Source: CALJXB01 sp965225935 (GTDB lineage Bacteria; Pseudomonadota; Alphaproteobacteria; Kiloniellales; JAKSDN01). Taken from it: DNA of 64,000 bases. The DNA lies in NCBI GenBank assembly GCA_965225935.1, contig CBDDCC010000023.1, forward strand, positions 186,001 through 250,000, read 5' to 3'. The notes beneath the pieces were generated by a model. The model saw nothing but the letters and a program-made list of their open reading frames with translations. It had not been told where the DNA came from and made no database searches. The position numbers and the translations under genes are program-made. This document shows, one piece after another, positions 61,489-64,000 of this stretch; the stretch's first letter is position 1, and each line of letters begins with the position of its first letter.

Positions 61489-62847
61489 ATGCCGCATAAA
61501 CATATAGAGTATATTGCCCCCGGCGATCTGAGGCCCTACGCCAAGAACGCCCGGCGTCATTCCAAGAAGCAGATCCGGCAGATCGCCGACTCGATCAAGA
61601 CCTTCGGCTGGACCAATCCGGTCCTGATCGACGGTGAGCGCGGCATCATTGCCGGCCACGGCCGGATCGAGGCGGCCAAGCTGCTCGGCCTCGGCCAGGT
61701 GCCGACCCTGCTGATCGACCACCTGAGCGAAGCCGAGAAGCGGGCCTACATCCTGGCGGACAACAAGCTTGCCGAGAACGCCTCCTGGGACCGGGAGGCC
61801 CTCGCAATCGAGCTCCAGGGCCTCATCGAGCTCGACTTCGATATTGCCCTTACAGGATTCGAGATGGCGGAGATCGACATCCTCATCGGCGAGCTCGAGG
61901 ATGAAGACGAAGACGATCCAGATGATGAGATCCCGCAGGCAGAGAGCGGGCCGGCCGTCACCCGACCCGGCGATGTTTGGCTGATCGGCAAACATCGCCT
62001 GATCTGCGGCGATGCCACTGATGCCGACACCTACGCCAGGCTTCTCGATGGCGCCAAGGCGCAGATGATCTTTACCGACCCACCCTACAACGTCGCCATT
62101 GACGGTCACGTCTGCGGCCTCGGCAAGGTCAAGCACCGTGAGTTCGCCATGGCTTCCGGTGAAATGAGCGCCGCCCAGTTTGCCTCCTTCTTGGAGAGCA
62201 CATTCCGCAATCTGGCAAACTACAGCACTGACGGCGCCATCCATTTCATCTGCATGGATTGGCGGCACATGAGCGAGGTCTTGGCCGCGGGCAAGGCAAC
62301 TTATACAGAGCTCAAGAACCTTTGCGTGTGGGCTAAGACCAATGGCGGCATGGGCTCACTCTATCGCTCCCAGCATGAGCTGGTGTTCGTCTTCAAGGCG
62401 GGCAGAGAGCCGCACATCAACAACGTGGAACTCGGCAAATACGGCCGCTACCGCACCAACGTCTGGTCCTATGCCGGCATCAACAGTCTTGGAAAGACCC
62501 GAGACGCTGATCTCGCAGCGCATCCCACGGTCAAGCCGATTGCGCTCGTCAAGGATGCCATTCTCGACTGCTCTCAGGCTGGTGGCATCGTGCTTGATGC
62601 CTTCGCCGGCAGCGGCACTACCCTTCTGGCTGCCGAAAAATCAGGTCGGCGGGGGTACGGTATCGAGCTTGACCCCAACTATTGCGATCTGACCACGAAG
62701 CGCGTCGCCGCGGTTGTCAGATCCACGGCAATCCATGCCGCCAGTGGCAAATCCTTCGCCGAGATCGAGCAAGAGCGGAGCCCACAGGACTCGGTCCCGG
62801 TGGCCGACAGCAGGGGCATCGGAAGGGGACGCCATGGCAAGCCCTAA
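61489..62847 (+). CDS. ParB-domain DNA methyltransferase (N4/N6 type)
   Basis: The 452-residue protein has an N-terminal ParB/Srx-like domain (YIAPGDLRPYAKNARRHSKK, GRIEAAKLLGLGQVPTLLID, about 1-110). It is followed by a D12/N6-N4 class methyltransferase with the catalytic DPPYNVAI (D197) and the SAM motif DAFAGSGTTLLAAEK (about 370). An acidic linker (EDEDEDDPDDE) lies between them. This architecture is common in phages and mobile islands. It may modify host DNA against the neighbouring nuclease, but also typically occurs alone. The start could be ATG 61408. Confidence 0.88.
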   Translation: MPHKHIEYIAPGDLRPYAKNARRHSKKQIRQIADSIKTFGWTNPVLIDGERGIIAGHGRIEAAKLLGLGQVPTLLIDHLSEAEKRAYILADNKLAENASWDREALAIELQGLIELDFDIALTGFEMAEIDILIGELEDEDEDDPDDEIPQAESGPAVTRPGDVWLIGKHRLICGDATDADTYARLLDGAKAQMIFTDPPYNVAIDGHVCGLGKVKHREFAMASGEMSAAQFASFLESTFRNLANYSTDGAIHFICMDWRHMSEVLAAGKATYTELKNLCVWAKTNGGMGSLYRSQHELVFVFKAGREPHINNVELGKYGRYRTNVWSYAGINSLGKTRDADLAAHPTVKPIALVKDAILDCSQAGGIVLDAFAGSGTTLLAAEKSGRRGYGIELDPNYCDLTTKRVAAVVRSTAIHAASGKSFAEIEQERSPQDSVPVADSRGIGRGRHGKP

Positions 62848-63268
62848 GGAAAGCGGCGGAGGCGGATATAAGGTCGGCTACGGCAAGCCGCCGGCCGAGC
62901 ATCAGTTCCGCAAGGGCAAGTCCGGCAATCCCTCTGGGCGGCCCAAGAAACGGAAACCACAGCCGGTCGATGTCGGCGCTGTGCTCAACGAGCCTATCGC
63001 TATCAAGCAGTCGGGCACCTGCAAGAAAATGCAACCCTTCGAAGTCAGCATTCGAAAGTTGGTCGAGCGCGGTCTGAAGAAGGGCGACCTGAGCGCCATC
63101 CTCGAGTTTCTCGTGATTTGCGAAACCTATGAGATTATAGCGCCGCCGCCGATTGACACTGGTAGCGGGATCGTCCTGGCACCCAAAGGCGTCAGCATCC
63201 AAAAGTGGCTCGAGAGCGTCACTGAACTGGTCCCGAAGTCGACGCTTGATGATGATGAGTTCGATTGA
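62834..63268 (+). CDS. DUF5681-domain protein
   Basis: This 144-residue protein starts with the DUF5681 signature: GYKVGYGKPPAEHQFRKGKSGNPSGRPKKR. The rest is a helical region without named domain. The ATG follows GGAAGGGG and overlaps the methyltransferase 3' end by 14 bp, so translation is coupled. DUF5681 proteins are frequent beside ParB-methyltransferases and terminase genes in alphaproteobacterial phages and mobile elements; a role in DNA packaging or mobility is inferred only. Confidence 0.8.
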   Translation: MASPKESGGGGYKVGYGKPPAEHQFRKGKSGNPSGRPKKRKPQPVDVGAVLNEPIAIKQSGTCKKMQPFEVSIRKLVERGLKKGDLSAILEFLVICETYEIIAPPPIDTGSGIVLAPKGVSIQKWLESVTELVPKSTLDDDEFD

Positions 63269-63307
63269 ATCCGCGCGATACAACAGGAGAGCAAGGAACC
63301 CCATTCG

Positions 63308-63796
63308 ATGGACAAGACAGATGAATCAGCCTGTGCTTCGGATGCCTGCGGTGACCCGACATCGCAGGGTGGAACGAAGTACTCCAAGGGCAATGTCGAA
63401 CCGCAAATGGTCAGACGCTTTAAGCGTGACGAGTCGGGCAATCAGCGTAGCAGCCCGCATGGATCGAAAACCCGCAAGAAGATTGTGCGCGATTTCGCGC
63501 ATGAGACCCACAAAGTCACTGAGAACGGCCGATCGCAGTGGCGCTCGACGCTTGAGCTGATGCTGCTGGCGCTTCGCAACTTGGCGGCGGAAGGCAACCC
63601 TCGCGCCATCCGGGCCTATCAAAAATACCTCGCCAGATATGAGCCACAGCCACTCAATTCGAACCTGGGTGTCCTCGTCGTTGGCGAAGACTATACGGAA
63701 GAAGAAGCGGAGGCAGTGGCCGAAGTCGCCAATGCGCGAGCAGCGGCCCGGCGCAGAGCTGAAGCGATGAAGGATCTCCCGCCGCCGACAGACTAA
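63308..63796 (+). CDS. DUF5681-like helical protein
   Basis: The 162-residue protein has a charged, low-complexity N-terminus, then the segment RRSPHGSKTRKK-like (SSPHGSKTRKKIVRDFAHET), a helical core (STLELMLLALRNLAAEGNPRAIRAYQKYLARYEPQ) and a very acidic/Ala-rich C-terminus. The core resembles the part of DUF5681-type proteins after the GRP motif. It starts 40 bp after the previous gene and is probably in the same operon. Function unknown. Confidence 0.65.
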   Translation: MDKTDESACASDACGDPTSQGGTKYSKGNVEPQMVRRFKRDESGNQRSSPHGSKTRKKIVRDFAHETHKVTENGRSQWRSTLELMLLALRNLAAEGNPRAIRAYQKYLARYEPQPLNSNLGVLVVGEDYTEEEAEAVAEVANARAAARRRAEAMKDLPPPTD

Positions 63797-64000
63797 CGAA
63801 GTAAAGTCGACCGGCCCAGTCGACTTACAGCGTTGAGCGCGCGACAAGAAAGGTTCTTTGGGCATTCAGCCAAAGAATGCCTTCCTAGTCGTCACTAGAG
63901 CAAAAGCTTGGCCAAGGCGGTCACTTCCAGCAATCAAAATGCTGCATCTGCCTCCTGCCGCTTCGGACAACGACGGTTGATTGGTCACGGCGGCAGCGGT
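63797..64000. other. End of window, no gene recognised
   Basis: The last 204 bp show no convincing reading frame. Short inverted sequence around the stop (GTCGACCGG...CCAGTCGAC, about 63808-63824) could be a weak terminator. Confidence 0.4.

Noticed and set aside
1..64000. CRISPR arrays, rRNA genes and riboswitches
   Set aside because: No regularly spaced repeat array, no rRNA-like sequence and no recognisable riboswitch core were seen by eye on either strand; a covariance-model scan would be decisive.

Overview
The window reads as a mid-to-high G+C alphaproteobacterial chromosome, probably Rhodospirillales- or Rhizobiales-like. The evidence is a BTAD/cyclase-associated/TPR regulator of the kind common there, several Tat-type signal peptides on solute-binding proteins, FCD-type GntR regulators, a tripartite tricarboxylate transporter (TTT) and many transposase relics. 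No rRNA, tRNA or CRISPR array was found. The genus is not claimed.

Layout. 0-9.5 kb: a large BTAD-TPR regulator whose rhodanese domain lacks the catalytic Cys, a FadL-type porin, two cyclase-fold proteins (one degenerate), a Tat-exported nucleoside deaminase, a truncated IS1182-type transposase joined to a second copy of the regulator's promoter, a polyglycine lipoprotein and a secreted protein. 9.6-14.2 kb: an IS graveyard (integrase-core IS with one surviving ~200-bp terminal repeat, IS66 relic with an in-frame stop, intact IS3 element with an A7 frameshift site), then fused relics of a GcvT-like protein and a peptide-binding protein. 14.2-23.6 kb: an amide/amine catabolic cluster (PLP decarboxylase, VOC protein, AraC regulator, amidase, amidohydrolase, family-5 binding protein, class III aminotransferase). 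23.8-26.0 kb: nested relics (IS3, serine recombinase) cut by an IS with ~205-bp terminal inverted repeats. 26.1-34.0 kb: an FCD-GntR regulator, two sulfatases and a complete TctBAC transporter, with TTGTCGACAA palindromes in the gaps. 34.1-35.7 kb: an aminotransferase cut short next to another IS.

35.7-58.3 kb: a large island carrying an aspartate-dehydrogenase-like enzyme, GMC oxidoreductase, polyamine-type ABC transporter, threonine-synthase-like enzyme, FAD amine oxidase, gamma-glutamyltransferase-like hydrolase, FCD-GntR regulator, AstE-like deacylase, NAD(P) sugar-epimerase-type enzyme, M24 creatinase-like hydrolase and a Ugp/Mal-type ABC transporter. Seven palindromes of the form WTGTCNGACAW lie in its intergenic gaps and fit the known FadR/FCD operator shape. 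The island therefore looks like one regulon controlled by the GntR gene at 48.1 kb, for import and breakdown of a still unidentified N-acylated or gamma-glutamylated amine.

58.4-64 kb: an intact IS3-family element, an XRE regulator divergent from an Mrr-like PD-(D/E)XK nuclease, a ParB-domain DNA methyltransferase and two DUF5681-like proteins, which resembles a phage or mobile-island edge.
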